64,000 nt of DNA from Alphaproteobacteria bacterium (lineage in GTDB: Bacteria > Pseudomonadota > Alphaproteobacteria > Reyranellales > Reyranellaceae). Of the stretch, positions 19,432 to 29,399 are shown one piece after another (positions within the stretch are counted from its first letter, which is position 1; the number at the start of each line of letters is the position of its first letter). The position numbers were made by a program, and so were the translations under genes. The stretch lies in contig JAHBYP010000006.1 of assembly GCA_019635875.1 (NCBI GenBank), positions 248,001-312,000 on the forward strand, in the 5' to 3' direction. The notes under the pieces were generated by a model that saw only the letters and a list, made by a program, of their open reading frames with translations, did no database searches and had not been told where the DNA came from.

Positions 19432-20075
19432 GGCGATGTCCTCCCGGGTGCTTGTTGTCTCGCCGACAGTACAGGATAGCCGGCGTATTCGTCAGCGTGA
19501 TTGTCGTCGTGGCCGGGAATGCCGGGTCGGGTCAGGTAGCCGCGTGGCGGGATGTAGCTGTAGATCGTGCGCCGCGGCTTCTCGTGCCAGCCGATGTTGA
19601 AGGCGGCGAGCTTGGGAAAGAACTGCAGCTCGCTGTAGGGCAGGTGATCGTGGATCCACCAGGCGATCGCCTGCCACGAGCCGCCCTGCGCGTATCGGTC
19701 GGCGACCCACGGCACGATGATCGAGGCCGAGGCGCCGATATGGCCCCTGGCATCGCGGCGGTCCCAGATGTGGCGCGCGAAATTGTACTCGTTGCGCGCG
19801 CAGCCCAGCTTCAGCCGGTTGCAGGTCGCGTTCATCTCGGGCGAGCGATAGGCCGAGCGGATCGCCAGCCGGCCGAACGTCGCCTGCAGCGGCTCGAGCA
19901 ACTCCTCGCACAGCCGCGAACCGGCTTCGATCGCGAGCTCGGGATCGTCGGGCACGTTGCGGATGCCGTAGATCTGCGCCGTCTCGCTGTAGAGGAAGTC
20001 GCGCATGAAGAAGTTGGCCGACAACCGTACGCGGCTCAGCGTCTCCAGCCTGCGCACCTCACCCGGCGTCGCCAT
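19428..20075 (-). CDS. Peptidase M15-like protein, possibly inactive
   Basis: 215 residues. LSANFFMRDFLYSETA, EPLQATFGRLAIRSAYRSPEMN and GHIGASASIIVPW follow the layout of M15 D-Ala-D-Ala carboxypeptidases (SGYRS … HXXGXAXD). The zinc-ligand Asp of the HXXGXAXD motif is Ser here (HIGASAS), so catalysis is doubtful. It is coupled to the dienelactone hydrolase gene by a 4-nt overlap and to the racemase gene by a 1-nt overlap. The fold assignment is tentative and no precise function can be given. Confidence 0.5.
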   Translation of the reverse strand: MATPGEVRRLETLSRVRLSANFFMRDFLYSETAQIYGIRNVPDDPELAIEAGSRLCEELLEPLQATFGRLAIRSAYRSPEMNATCNRLKLGCARNEYNFARHIWDRRDARGHIGASASIIVPWVADRYAQGGSWQAIAWWIHDHLPYSELQFFPKLAAFNIGWHEKPRRTIYSYIPPRGYLTRPGIPGHDDNHADEYAGYPVLSARQQAPGRTSP

Positions 20076-20764
20076 CAGGCCAACGACCGTCGCAGCGCCG
20101 CGCGTGCCAGCAGGCGCGTTGAATCCAGCGTCGGCAGCGGCGAGTTCGAATCGTCCATGACGATCGGCAGCTCGGTGCAGCCCAGCACCACGGCGTCGCA
20201 GCCTTCAGTCCTGAGGCGACCAACGACGCGCTGCAGGGCGGCGAGTCCCGTCGGCGTGGCGACGCCGCGCACGAGCTCCTCCATGATGATGTGGTTGACC
20301 TCGTCGCGCTCCGCGACGGTGGGACGCCGATAGTCAAGCCCGTGCGCCTTGAGCTTCTGCGGATAGACTTCGCTGTCGACCAGCCAGCGCGTGCCGGTGA
20401 TGGCGATGCGCCTGAATCCGCGCGCCTTGGCCTCCAGCGCCACGCTCTCGGCGATGTGCAGCCAGGGCAGCGGCGAGCGGTCCTCGACGAAGGGCAGCGC
20501 CTGGTGGATGGTGTTGTCGGGGCAGATCACGAAGTCGGCGCCCATGCGCTTCAGCTTCCCGGCCGAGGCCAGCATCAGCTCGCCGACGCCCGGCCAGTCG
20601 CCCTTGTAGATGCGCTGCATGTAGTCCTCGAGCGAGGGCGTGTGCATCGACACCTCGGGATGGCCGTGGCCGCCCATCAGGGCGGGGCCTTCGGTGCAGA
20701 TGGTGCGGTAGCACAGCGCCGCGCCCTCGGCGGAGCAGGCGGCAATTCCGATGTGCAGGGGCAT
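20075..20764 (-). CDS. Aspartate/glutamate racemase family protein
   Basis: 229 residues of the Asp/Glu/hydantoin racemase fold. The second active-site loop VVLGCTELP has the usual Cys. In the first loop, ICPDNTIH, the catalytic Cys position of PCNTAH is Asp, so a normal two-thiol racemase mechanism is unlikely. The protein may be a one-sided racemase, an isomerase or a decarboxylase. The start at MPLHIGI was chosen because it aligns with the family N-terminus; an in-frame ATG lies 84 nt further up. Divergent from the methyltransferase with 58 nt between starts. Confidence 0.75.
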   Translation of the reverse strand: MPLHIGIAACSAEGAALCYRTICTEGPALMGGHGHPEVSMHTPSLEDYMQRIYKGDWPGVGELMLASAGKLKRMGADFVICPDNTIHQALPFVEDRSPLPWLHIAESVALEAKARGFRRIAITGTRWLVDSEVYPQKLKAHGLDYRRPTVAERDEVNHIIMEELVRGVATPTGLAALQRVVGRLRTEGCDAVVLGCTELPIVMDDSNSPLPTLDSTRLLARAALRRSLA

Positions 20765-20822
20765 GTCGGGGTGGCCTTGTCGAATGTGCGCGTTACGATG
20801 CCCCGGCAAGAGGGAGAACGCC

Positions 20823-21824
20823 ATGGCATCCGAGCGGCTTGATACCACGCGCCTGCAGGCGATGGCTCTGGCCTACCAGCAGAGCGCCGCGCTGATGGCG
20901 GCGGTCGAGATCGACCTGTTCACCGCCGTCTCGCAGGGCGCCAACACCATCGACGCCGTGGCCGGCCGTCTCGACATCACCCGGCGCAACGCCGAACGCA
21001 TGCTGACGGCGCTGACGGCGATGGAACTCTTGCGCAAGAGCGGCGAGACCTACGCCAACGCGCCCGACGTCGAGCGCTTCCTGGTCAAGGGATCGCCGCG
21101 CTATGCCGGTCCGTGGATCACCTTCACCAAGCCGCGCTGGGAGCGCTGGGGGAAGCTTTCCGAAGCGCTGCGGCAGAAGACCGAGCGGGTACTGGGTGAC
21201 TACGAGAACTTCACCGTCGAGGATGCGCGGCGCTACCACACCGCCACCAACTCCATCGGCATGGGCGCCGGCCGGCGCTTCGCGCGCCAGGTCGACCTGT
21301 CGGGCCGCAGGCTGATCCTCGATCTCGGCGGCGGCTCGGGCGCCTACAGCATCGTCGCCGCGCAGACCTGGCCGCAGCTGCGCGCCATCGTCTTCGACCT
21401 GCCGCCGGTCGCAATCGTGGCGCGCGAGTTCATCGCCCAGCACGGCGTGTCGGATCGAGTCACCGCCATGGCCGGCGACTTCACCAGCAACGACTTCCCG
21501 ACCGGCGCCGACGTCGTGATCATGGCCAGCAACCTGCCGCAGTACAGCCCCGAGCTCATCCAGCTCGTCATCGGCAAGGCCTTCGCCGCGCTCGAGCCGG
21601 GCGGCGAGATGCACCTGATCGGCGAGACGATGCGCGACAGTCGCGACGGGCCGCTCAACCCCACGCTCTGGGGCCTGAACGAGGCGGTGTTCAACAGCAC
21701 AGGGCAGGCGCATTCGGAAGCCGACGTCAAAGGCTTCTTCGCGCGCGCCGGCTTCACCGGCATCACGGTCAACGAATTTGTGCCCGGCGTGCTGAGCCGG
21801 ATCACAGGCCGCAAGCCGGGCTGA
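20823..21824 (+). CDS. Class I SAM-dependent O-methyltransferase (family 2)
   Basis: 333 residues. The N-terminal winged-helix dimerisation domain (about 10–80: LAYQQSAALMAAVEIDLFTA, LDITRRNAERMLTAL) is followed by the Rossmann methyltransferase domain with LILDLGGGSGAYSI as SAM-binding motif I. LQARIV-like QLRAIVFDLPPV and LEPGGEMHLI come next. Relatives methylate hydroxyls of aromatic or polyketide compounds. Several carry out other SAM chemistry. GAGGGAGAA precedes the ATG. No biosynthetic cluster surrounds it. Confidence 0.83.
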   Translation: MASERLDTTRLQAMALAYQQSAALMAAVEIDLFTAVSQGANTIDAVAGRLDITRRNAERMLTALTAMELLRKSGETYANAPDVERFLVKGSPRYAGPWITFTKPRWERWGKLSEALRQKTERVLGDYENFTVEDARRYHTATNSIGMGAGRRFARQVDLSGRRLILDLGGGSGAYSIVAAQTWPQLRAIVFDLPPVAIVAREFIAQHGVSDRVTAMAGDFTSNDFPTGADVVIMASNLPQYSPELIQLVIGKAFAALEPGGEMHLIGETMRDSRDGPLNPTLWGLNEAVFNSTGQAHSEADVKGFFARAGFTGITVNEFVPGVLSRITGRKPG

Positions 21825-22301
21825 CGGCGCCTGCATGGCACGGACGGCGCCGGACGGCGATTTCCATCCCGGCGATGGTCCGATTCTCTGGGTATCGCGT
21901 GTGGTCGCCGCAGAGAGGCCGGAGCGGCCACATTCCGCGACGCTGTATCGCAATCCGAGGGGAGGGTGATCGGTGGTCATCGATGCTGGTGGCCGCCGCA
22001 CATGGCTGTTTCCCGCCGGGAAACGACGATTCACCGTTTCATCAATCGCGGCGGCTGTGATCTACTGCGCCGCCACGGATGGAGCGCGTCGATGGAGCGC
22101 GCCGGCATCCGCCCCGGCCGCAAGAGCCGGGTCGCGACAACGATCACGGCGCCGGGTCGGCGCGTGGAGGAAGCGACGATGTCCAGTCCGTTGGGGCGGA
22201 TAGCGATCGCCGAGAAATTCGGTGGCGCGCGGCGCATTGCGCTTCGCGACACGCCGCCGGGCGCCTCGGTGATCCACCATGGCCGAGGTGCTGCCTCCCG
22301 G
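21825..22301. other. Gene-poor stretch before the ABC transporter operon
   Basis: About 480 nt without a convincing gene on either strand. Short open frames exist in all three forward frames but none has a recognisable domain or a stable coding bias. It stands where the substrate-binding protein gene of a peptide-type ABC operon is normally found, and may be decayed remains of it plus a promoter. Confidence 0.5.
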
Positions 22302-22385
22302 CATCCCCAGGTCAAGGGAGTGATCACCGCGGCCACCACGATCCACGATCGTTGGCGCTTCGAGCACGTCTGGCTCGACAAGTAG
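22302..22385 (+). pseudogene. Possible C-terminal remnant of an ABC substrate-binding protein
   Basis: The last 27 codons before a TAG read HPQVKGVITAATTIHDRW and end RFEHVWLDK. Peptide/nickel-type binding proteins (SBP_bac_5) often end in a VKG… segment followed by F-x-x-VWLDK. The frame stays open further up but shows nothing family-like. It ends 42 nt before the first permease gene, exactly where the tail of the binding protein would sit. The match is short, so it could be chance. Confidence 0.4.
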
Positions 22386-22427
22386 TCGTCGTCGCGTTCC
22401 CGGAACCAAAGCGCGTAGGCCAACCAC

Positions 22428-23375
22428 ATGGGCTCTTACATCGTTCGGCGTGTGTTGCTGATGGCGTTGACGCTGTTCGGGATGTCGATCGTCATCTTCG
22501 TGCTGCTGCGCATCGTGCCCGGCGACATCGCCGACATCCTCTTCGAGTCGGCCGGCATGGTCGACCCGGAGGAGAAGGCCAAGATCACCAGGGAGCTCGG
22601 GCTGGACCTGCCCCTTTGGACGCAGTACGCGAAATGGATCATCGGCCTGTTCCAGGGTGACCTCGGCTACTCCTACGTCTCCGAAAAGCCGACCATCGAG
22701 GAGATTGGACCGCGCATCCCGATCACCGCCAAGCTCGCCGGGCTGGCGCTGGTGTTCTCGGCGGCGATCGGCGTGCCGCTGGGCGTGATCAGCGCCGTTC
22801 GCCAGAACACGTCGCTCGACTACGTCCTGCGCGTCGTCAGCCTGAGCGGCCTGTCGCTGCCGTCGTTCTGGCTCGGCCTGCTGATCCTGATGGCCGCCGT
22901 CCGCTGGTTCGGCGACATCCCGATCTACACGACGCCGCCCGAGACGCTGTGGGCCGAGCTGGCGCTCTACTCGGTGCCGGCCGCCGCCGTGGGCTTCCGG
23001 GCCTCGGCACTGATCATGCGGTTGACGCGATCGTCGATGCTGGAGGTGCTGAGACAGGACTACATCCGAACGGCGCGCTCCAAGGGGGCCAGCGAGCAGT
23101 CGGTGAACTACCGGCACGCGCTGCGCAACGCCGTGCTGCCGGTGGTGACTATCATCGGCATCGAGGCCGCATTCCTGATCGGCGGCCTGATCGTCACCGA
23201 GACGGTGTTCAACATCCCCGGCGTGGCGCGCTTCCTCGTCGAGGCGATCCGCTGGCGCGACTATCCGATCGTGCAGAATCTCGTGCTGTTCATGGCGCTG
23301 GTCACCGTCGTAGTGAACTTCATGGTCGACATGGCGTACGTGGTCCTCGATCCACGTATCCGGTACTCGGACTGA
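22428..23375 (+). CDS. Peptide/nickel-type ABC transporter permease, DppB/GsiC-like
   Basis: Inner-membrane permease with six helices, 315 residues. The N-terminus MGSYIVRRVLLMALTLFGMS is the usual DppB start. The ATPase-contact EAA loop is RTARSKGASEQSVNYRHALRNA. VTETVFNIPGVARFLVEAI follows. It would transport oligopeptides, opines or metal complexes with the next three proteins. Its ribosome binding site is weak, and the expected binding-protein gene upstream is missing. Substrate not predictable. Confidence 0.88.
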   Translation: MGSYIVRRVLLMALTLFGMSIVIFVLLRIVPGDIADILFESAGMVDPEEKAKITRELGLDLPLWTQYAKWIIGLFQGDLGYSYVSEKPTIEEIGPRIPITAKLAGLALVFSAAIGVPLGVISAVRQNTSLDYVLRVVSLSGLSLPSFWLGLLILMAAVRWFGDIPIYTTPPETLWAELALYSVPAAAVGFRASALIMRLTRSSMLEVLRQDYIRTARSKGASEQSVNYRHALRNAVLPVVTIIGIEAAFLIGGLIVTETVFNIPGVARFLVEAIRWRDYPIVQNLVLFMALVTVVVNFMVDMAYVVLDPRIRYSD

Positions 23376-23387
23376 GGGGAGGCGATC

Positions 23388-24281
23388 ATGGCCGCTATCG
23401 ACCATCAAGCCGAGCTCGTCCGGGCCGGCGCCAACATCTCCAGCACCTGGGGCAGCATCCGCTTCTTCGCGCGGCGCTATCCGCTGGGGGCCGCCGGCGC
23501 GGTGATCTTCGGCATCTTCGTCGTCTGCGCGCTCTTCGCGGCGTGGATCGCGCCGATGGACCCGTTCGCCACCAACGCGCGCGCCTCGCTGTCGGAGCCC
23601 AACGCCACCCACTGGCTGGGCGCCGACTTCATGGGCCGCGACATGTTCAGCCGCATCGTGCACGGCGCGCAGATCTCGCTCGCCGTCGGCATCGGCGCGA
23701 CGGTGCTGGGCTGCGCCATCGGCGGGGCCCTCGGCCTGGCATCCGGCTATGTCGGCGGCTGGTTCGACCTCATCGTGCAGCGCATCTCCGACATCGTGCA
23801 GGCGCTGCCGCTGCTGGTGATGGCGCTGGTGATGGCCGCCTCGCTCGGGCCGTCGCTGCGCAACACCATCATCGCCATCGCCATCGCGCTGGCGCCCAAC
23901 GTGGCGCGTATCGTGCGCTCCAGCGCGCTGTCGCTGCGCGAGATGCCGTTCGTCGAGGCGGCGCGCGCCGTGGGCATGAGCGAATGGCGCATCGCCATCC
24001 GCCACGTGCTGCCCAACACGCTGGCGCCGCTGATCGTGCTGGCCACGGCGCAGCTCGGTTCGGCGATCCTCACCGAGGCGTCGCTCTCCTTCCTCGGCTT
24101 GGGCGTGCCCGAGCCGCATCCGTCCTGGGGCCGCATGCTCTCGGAATCGGCGGCGGAGTACGTGCGCCGCGCGCCGTGGCTGGTGATCTTCCCCGGCCTG
24201 GCGATCAGCCTGATCGTCTTCGGCACCAACCTGCTGGGCGATGCCCTGCGCGATATCCTCGACCCACGGCAGCGGAGCTAG
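23388..24281 (+). CDS. Peptide/nickel-type ABC transporter permease, DppC/GsiD-like
   Basis: Partner permease, 297 residues. A cytoplasmic N-terminus, then the DppC-type stretch WIAPMDPFATNARASLSEPN and HWLGADFMGRDMFSRIVHGA, which is characteristic of the second permease of this family. The EAA loop reads EAARAVGMSEWRIAIRHVLPN, and LSFLGLGVPEPHPSWG is a conserved signature. It begins 12 nt after the first permease with AGGGGAGG upstream. Confidence 0.9.
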   Translation: MAAIDHQAELVRAGANISSTWGSIRFFARRYPLGAAGAVIFGIFVVCALFAAWIAPMDPFATNARASLSEPNATHWLGADFMGRDMFSRIVHGAQISLAVGIGATVLGCAIGGALGLASGYVGGWFDLIVQRISDIVQALPLLVMALVMAASLGPSLRNTIIAIAIALAPNVARIVRSSALSLREMPFVEAARAVGMSEWRIAIRHVLPNTLAPLIVLATAQLGSAILTEASLSFLGLGVPEPHPSWGRMLSESAAEYVRRAPWLVIFPGLAISLIVFGTNLLGDALRDILDPRQRS

Positions 24282-24287
24282 CGAAGG

Positions 24288-25329
<1,042 letters not shown>

Positions 25330-25337
<8 letters not shown>

Positions 25338-26322
25338 GGCGGCGACGAAGCAGCGGATTCCCGCGGTCGAGGTCGTCGACCTCAAGAAGCATTTTCCCAT
25401 CAGGAAAGGCCTGCTGCAGCGCGCGGCGGGCCATGTGCATGCCGTGGACGGCGTGAGCTTCGCGATCTACGAGGGCGAGACGCTCGGGCTGGTCGGCGAG
25501 AGCGGCTGCGGCAAGTCGACGGTGGGCCGCCTGCTGTTGCGCCTGATCGAGCCCAGCGCCGGCAGCATCATGGTCGACGGCGCCGATGTCAGCCGCATGA
25601 GCAAGGCGGAGATGCGGCCCTTTCGCCGGCAGATGCAGATCATCTTCCAGGACCCGTTCTCCTCGCTCAATCCGCGCATGTCGGCCGGCGACATCGTCGG
25701 CGAGCCACTGATGGTGCACGGCATCTCACGCGGCAAGGAACGCGCCGAGCGCGTCGCCGCGCTGTTCGAGCGCGTCGGGCTGCGCCCGGCGCAGATGAGG
25801 AACTTCCCGCACGAGTTCTCCGGCGGCCAGCGCCAGCGCATCTGCATCGCCCGCGCGCTGGCGCTCGGGCCGAAGGTGATCGTCGGCGACGAGCCGGTCT
25901 CGGCGCTCGACGTCTCGATTCAGGCGCAGGTCATCAATCTGCTGATGGATCTGCAGCGCGGCTCGAACCTCGCCTACCTGTTCATCTCGCACAATCTCGC
26001 GGTGGTCGAGCACATCAGCCACCGCGTGGCGGTGATGTATCTCGGCCGCATCGTCGAGGTCGCCGAGAAGAAGACGATCTTCACCTCGCCGCAGCATCCC
26101 TATACCGAGGCGCTGCTCTCGGCGGTGCCGGTGCCCGATCCGGCGATCAAGCGCGAGAAGCGGCTGGTCGAGGGCGACGTGCCCAGCCCGGTGAACCGGC
26201 CCAGCGGCTGCCACTTCCACACCCGCTGTCCCTACGCCATCGATCGCTGCAGGGTCGAGGAGCCGAAGCTGGTGCCGGCCAAGGCCTCGCCCGAGACGCT
26301 CGTCGCCTGCCATCTGCGCTGA
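25330..26322 (+). CDS. Peptide/nickel-type ABC transporter ATPase, DppF-like
   Basis: Second ATPase, 330 residues. Walker [23 protein letters not shown], signature FSGGQRQR, Walker [14 protein letters not shown], switch His in FISHNLAVV, and the C-terminal [15 protein letters not shown] motif. The GTG start at 25330 lies inside the end of the first ATPase gene with AAAGGAGAG before it, so the pair is translationally coupled. It ends the operon, 10 nt before a family B repeat. Confidence 0.92.
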
Positions 26323-26330
26323 CGGCTGTC

Positions 26331-26429
26331 GTCCTGAGCGCAGCGAAGGACCTCGCGGTGGTGCGAACCACCACTGCCCCAGCGTGTGACCGCAGCGCCG
26401 CAAGATCCTTCGCTATGCTCAGGATGACG
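26331..26429. repeat. Inverted repeat, family B, diverged copy
   Basis: GTCCTGAGCGCAGCGAAGGA at the left and the near-complement TCCTTCGCTATGCTCAGGAT at the right, about 60 nt apart, between convergent genes. The right arm supplies the last two codons and the TGA stop of the Rieske oxygenase gene. Confidence 0.7.
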
Positions 26430-27540
26430 GAGTGGGGACCGCCAGCGCCGCGCCCAGGGTGCGGTGGAAGTGGACGATGGCGCTTTCGAACCTGCCGAAG
26501 GTGAAGTGTTCGTTGGCGCCGCTGCCCAGCGCGCGCTGGATCGCCTGCACCACCTCGCGATCCTCCGCGCCGCCGGTCTGGTCGACGAAGGCGGCGTCGC
26601 GCGTCACCGCCTCGGCGACGGACGGATCGCCCAAGGTCCAGGTGATCAGCTTCGTGCGACCCACCGACAGCGGCTCGAGCACCACCAGCTTGATGTGCTG
26701 CGACAGCGCCGCGACGATGGCGTTGGGGAACAGCTGATAGACATAGGTCAGCAGCCCCTCGACGCGGCGCTGCTCATCCGGCACCTCGGCCAGCTTGCGG
26801 ATGCGGCGGAACGGGTAGGTGACGCGGCTGTTGCGCCCGAAGCGCTCGATCACGTTCAGGTTGTCGAAGCCATAGGGGTAGAAGGTGTCCTTGTGCGTGG
26901 CGCGGATGTGATAGCCCTCGATGAAGCCTTCCATCACCAGCTTCCAATTGGCCTCCATCTCGCGCTCGACGACGTTGAAGATCGTCCAGTCGCTCGGGAT
27001 CAGGTCGGGCAGGTCATTCGCCGGCAGATGGCCGGCCGGCCCATCGTCCTGGGTGACGAAGACGATGCCGCCGCGCTCGACCGCGTGTACCGGCACCAGG
27101 CCGTGCGTGCCCTTGTCGAGGCCGGGGAAGCCGTCCTCGCCCGGCAGATGGCTCAGCCGGCCGTCGAGCCGGTAGACCCAGCCGTGGTAGCGGCAGACGA
27201 AGGCGCGTGAGCAGCCGCTGCCCGAGGCGACCTGCATGCCGCGATGGCGGCAGGCGTTGCGGAAGGCGCGTACCTGGCCCTGCTCGTCGCGCAGCACGAT
27301 CAGCGGCGTGCCGGCCGCCTCGCGCGCGATGTAGGAGCCGGTCTCGGGCAGGGCCTTCGAGGGGCAGAACGGCACCGGGAAGCGGCGCATCACGCGCTCG
27401 ATCTCGTCGGCCATGCGTTGCTCCGAGCGGTAGTTCTCGACCGGCTCGCACCACACCTCGTCACCGAGGTCGGTGGTGCCCCTGTCGATGTGCTCCAGCA
27501 CGCGACGCGCGACGGCACGGTCGTCCATCAATCCGTCCAT
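26419..27540 (-). CDS. Rieske-type aromatic ring-hydroxylating oxygenase, large subunit
   Basis: 373 residues. The Rieske [2Fe-2S] ligands are C97-X-H99 and C116-X2-H119 (CRHRGMQ … CRYHGW). The mononuclear iron site is in MEGFIEGYHIRATHK. Such proteins hydroxylate or demethylate aromatic acids and quaternary amines, and need a reductase that is not encoded nearby. The start at 27540 has AAGGAGG. It lies 11 nt after the crotonase gene, so both form one operon under the palindrome at 28.4 kb. A glycine-betaine-like demethylase (GbcA type) is an alternative to an aromatic oxygenase. Confidence 0.82.
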   Translation of the reverse strand: MDGLMDDRAVARRVLEHIDRGTTDLGDEVWCEPVENYRSEQRMADEIERVMRRFPVPFCPSKALPETGSYIAREAAGTPLIVLRDEQGQVRAFRNACRHRGMQVASGSGCSRAFVCRYHGWVYRLDGRLSHLPGEDGFPGLDKGTHGLVPVHAVERGGIVFVTQDDGPAGHLPANDLPDLIPSDWTIFNVVEREMEANWKLVMEGFIEGYHIRATHKDTFYPYGFDNLNVIERFGRNSRVTYPFRRIRKLAEVPDEQRRVEGLLTYVYQLFPNAIVAALSQHIKLVVLEPLSVGRTKLITWTLGDPSVAEAVTRDAAFVDQTGGAEDREVVQAIQRALGSGANEHFTFGRFESAIVHFHRTLGAALAVPTPSS

Positions 27541-27551
27541 GGCGTCCTCCT

Positions 27552-28331
<780 letters not shown>

Positions 28332-28383
28332 GGCGCGGATGATCGCGCCGCTGCGTCAGGCCTGCAAACGAAAGCACATGACC

Positions 28384-28408
28384 GACAGGTGAATGTCATT
28401 CACCTGTC
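28384..28408. promoter_or_regulatory. Perfect 25-bp palindrome, likely regulator binding site
   Basis: Arms GACAGGTGAATG and its exact complement around a single central T at 28396; one further C–G pair extends it on both sides. It begins 52 nt upstream of the crotonase start and overlaps the last codons and stop of the LysR gene. No T-run follows, so an operator is more likely than a terminator. The size and perfect symmetry fit a dimeric repressor such as a GntR or TetR protein. Confidence 0.6.
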
Positions 28409-29374
28409 GCGCGCGGTCTCCGTCAGCAGCCAGCGCTTGAAGAGACGCAGCGCCGGATTGTTGTTGTCGCTGCGCCGATGCACCAGCCAGTAGCCGCCGG
28501 TGGGCTGGCTCTGTTCGAACAGGCGCTTGAGGTTGCTGCCGGCGCGTTCGCGGGCGCTGAACAGCGGCTCCAGGCCAAGCGCCACGCCGGCGTTTTGCTC
28601 GGCCAGCTGCATGGCGGCGCCGAAACTGTCGACCCACACGACCTGGCGGGCCTCCAGGCCGCGGATGCCCGCGCCCTCGAGCCAGATCGGCCAGGCGAGC
28701 GGGAAGGTCGTGACGTGGATCTGCGGCACGTTGGCGAGGTCCTCGGGCGTGCGCAGCCTCGCCTTGCGCCGCAGCGCCGCCGTCGCCACCGGCACTGCGC
28801 GCAGCTCCATCAGCGGTGTCGCGACGAGATCCGGCCAGCCGCCATCCCCGACGCGGATGGCGGCATCGAAAGCCTCGACGTCGAGATCGGCGTGCCGGCT
28901 CGAGGTCTCGATCACCAGCTCGATGTCGCGATGCGCCGCCATGAAGCGGCCGATGCGCGGGATCAGCCAGTCGGAGGCGAAGAAGGGCAGCACCGAGAGG
29001 CGCAGGCGGCGGCGCGAGTCCTTACCTTCGGCCGGCGTCGCCGAGCGCGACAGCTCGGCGAAAGCGCGGCCGGTGGCGATCGCCAGGGCCTTGCCGGCGG
29101 CAGTGACCTCGATGGCGCGGTGCGAGCGGGTGAACAGGCCCTTGCCCAGGCTGCGTTCGAGATTGCCGATGCGATGGCTGATCGCCGAGGGCGTCAGGCG
29201 CAGCGCCGCGGCGGCGGCCTTGAAGCTGCCCAGGCGCACGGCGGCGTCGAAGGCCTGCAGCGACAGCAGGGTGGCCGGCTTGAGCTCGGCGGCGGCCGGC
29301 AGGCGCGGCACCGCGCGCGGCGCGGTGGCGGCGCGCACGAGGCGGGCGGCGCGGGACCGACGCGATGCCGCCAT
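28400..29374 (-). CDS. LysR family transcriptional regulator, GcvA-like
   Basis: 324 residues. The winged-helix DNA-binding domain lies at about 35–95 (LQAFDAAVRLGSFKAAAAAL, LTPSAISHRIGNLERSLG), typical of the GcvA/DsdC branch, followed by a periplasmic-binding-like effector domain. There is an unusual basic, Ala-rich N-terminal tail of about 30 residues. It is transcribed with the amidohydrolase gene before it (25 nt) and precedes the crotonase and Rieske genes, so it probably regulates this cluster. The effector is unknown. Confidence 0.87.
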   Translation of the reverse strand: MAASRRSRAARLVRAATAPRAVPRLPAAAELKPATLLSLQAFDAAVRLGSFKAAAAALRLTPSAISHRIGNLERSLGKGLFTRSHRAIEVTAAGKALAIATGRAFAELSRSATPAEGKDSRRRLRLSVLPFFASDWLIPRIGRFMAAHRDIELVIETSSRHADLDVEAFDAAIRVGDGGWPDLVATPLMELRAVPVATAALRRKARLRTPEDLANVPQIHVTTFPLAWPIWLEGAGIRGLEARQVVWVDSFGAAMQLAEQNAGVALGLEPLFSARERAGSNLKRLFEQSQPTGGYWLVHRRSDNNNPALRLFKRWLLTETARDR

Positions 29375-29399
29375 CGGCGCCCGCCCGCGCCTGCTCAGT

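Noticed and set aside
28384..28408. The palindrome as an intrinsic terminator of the LysR gene
   Set aside because: The stem is AT/GC mixed, has a one-base centre that cannot make a good RNA loop without losing pairs, and no T-run follows on either strand. An operator fits better.
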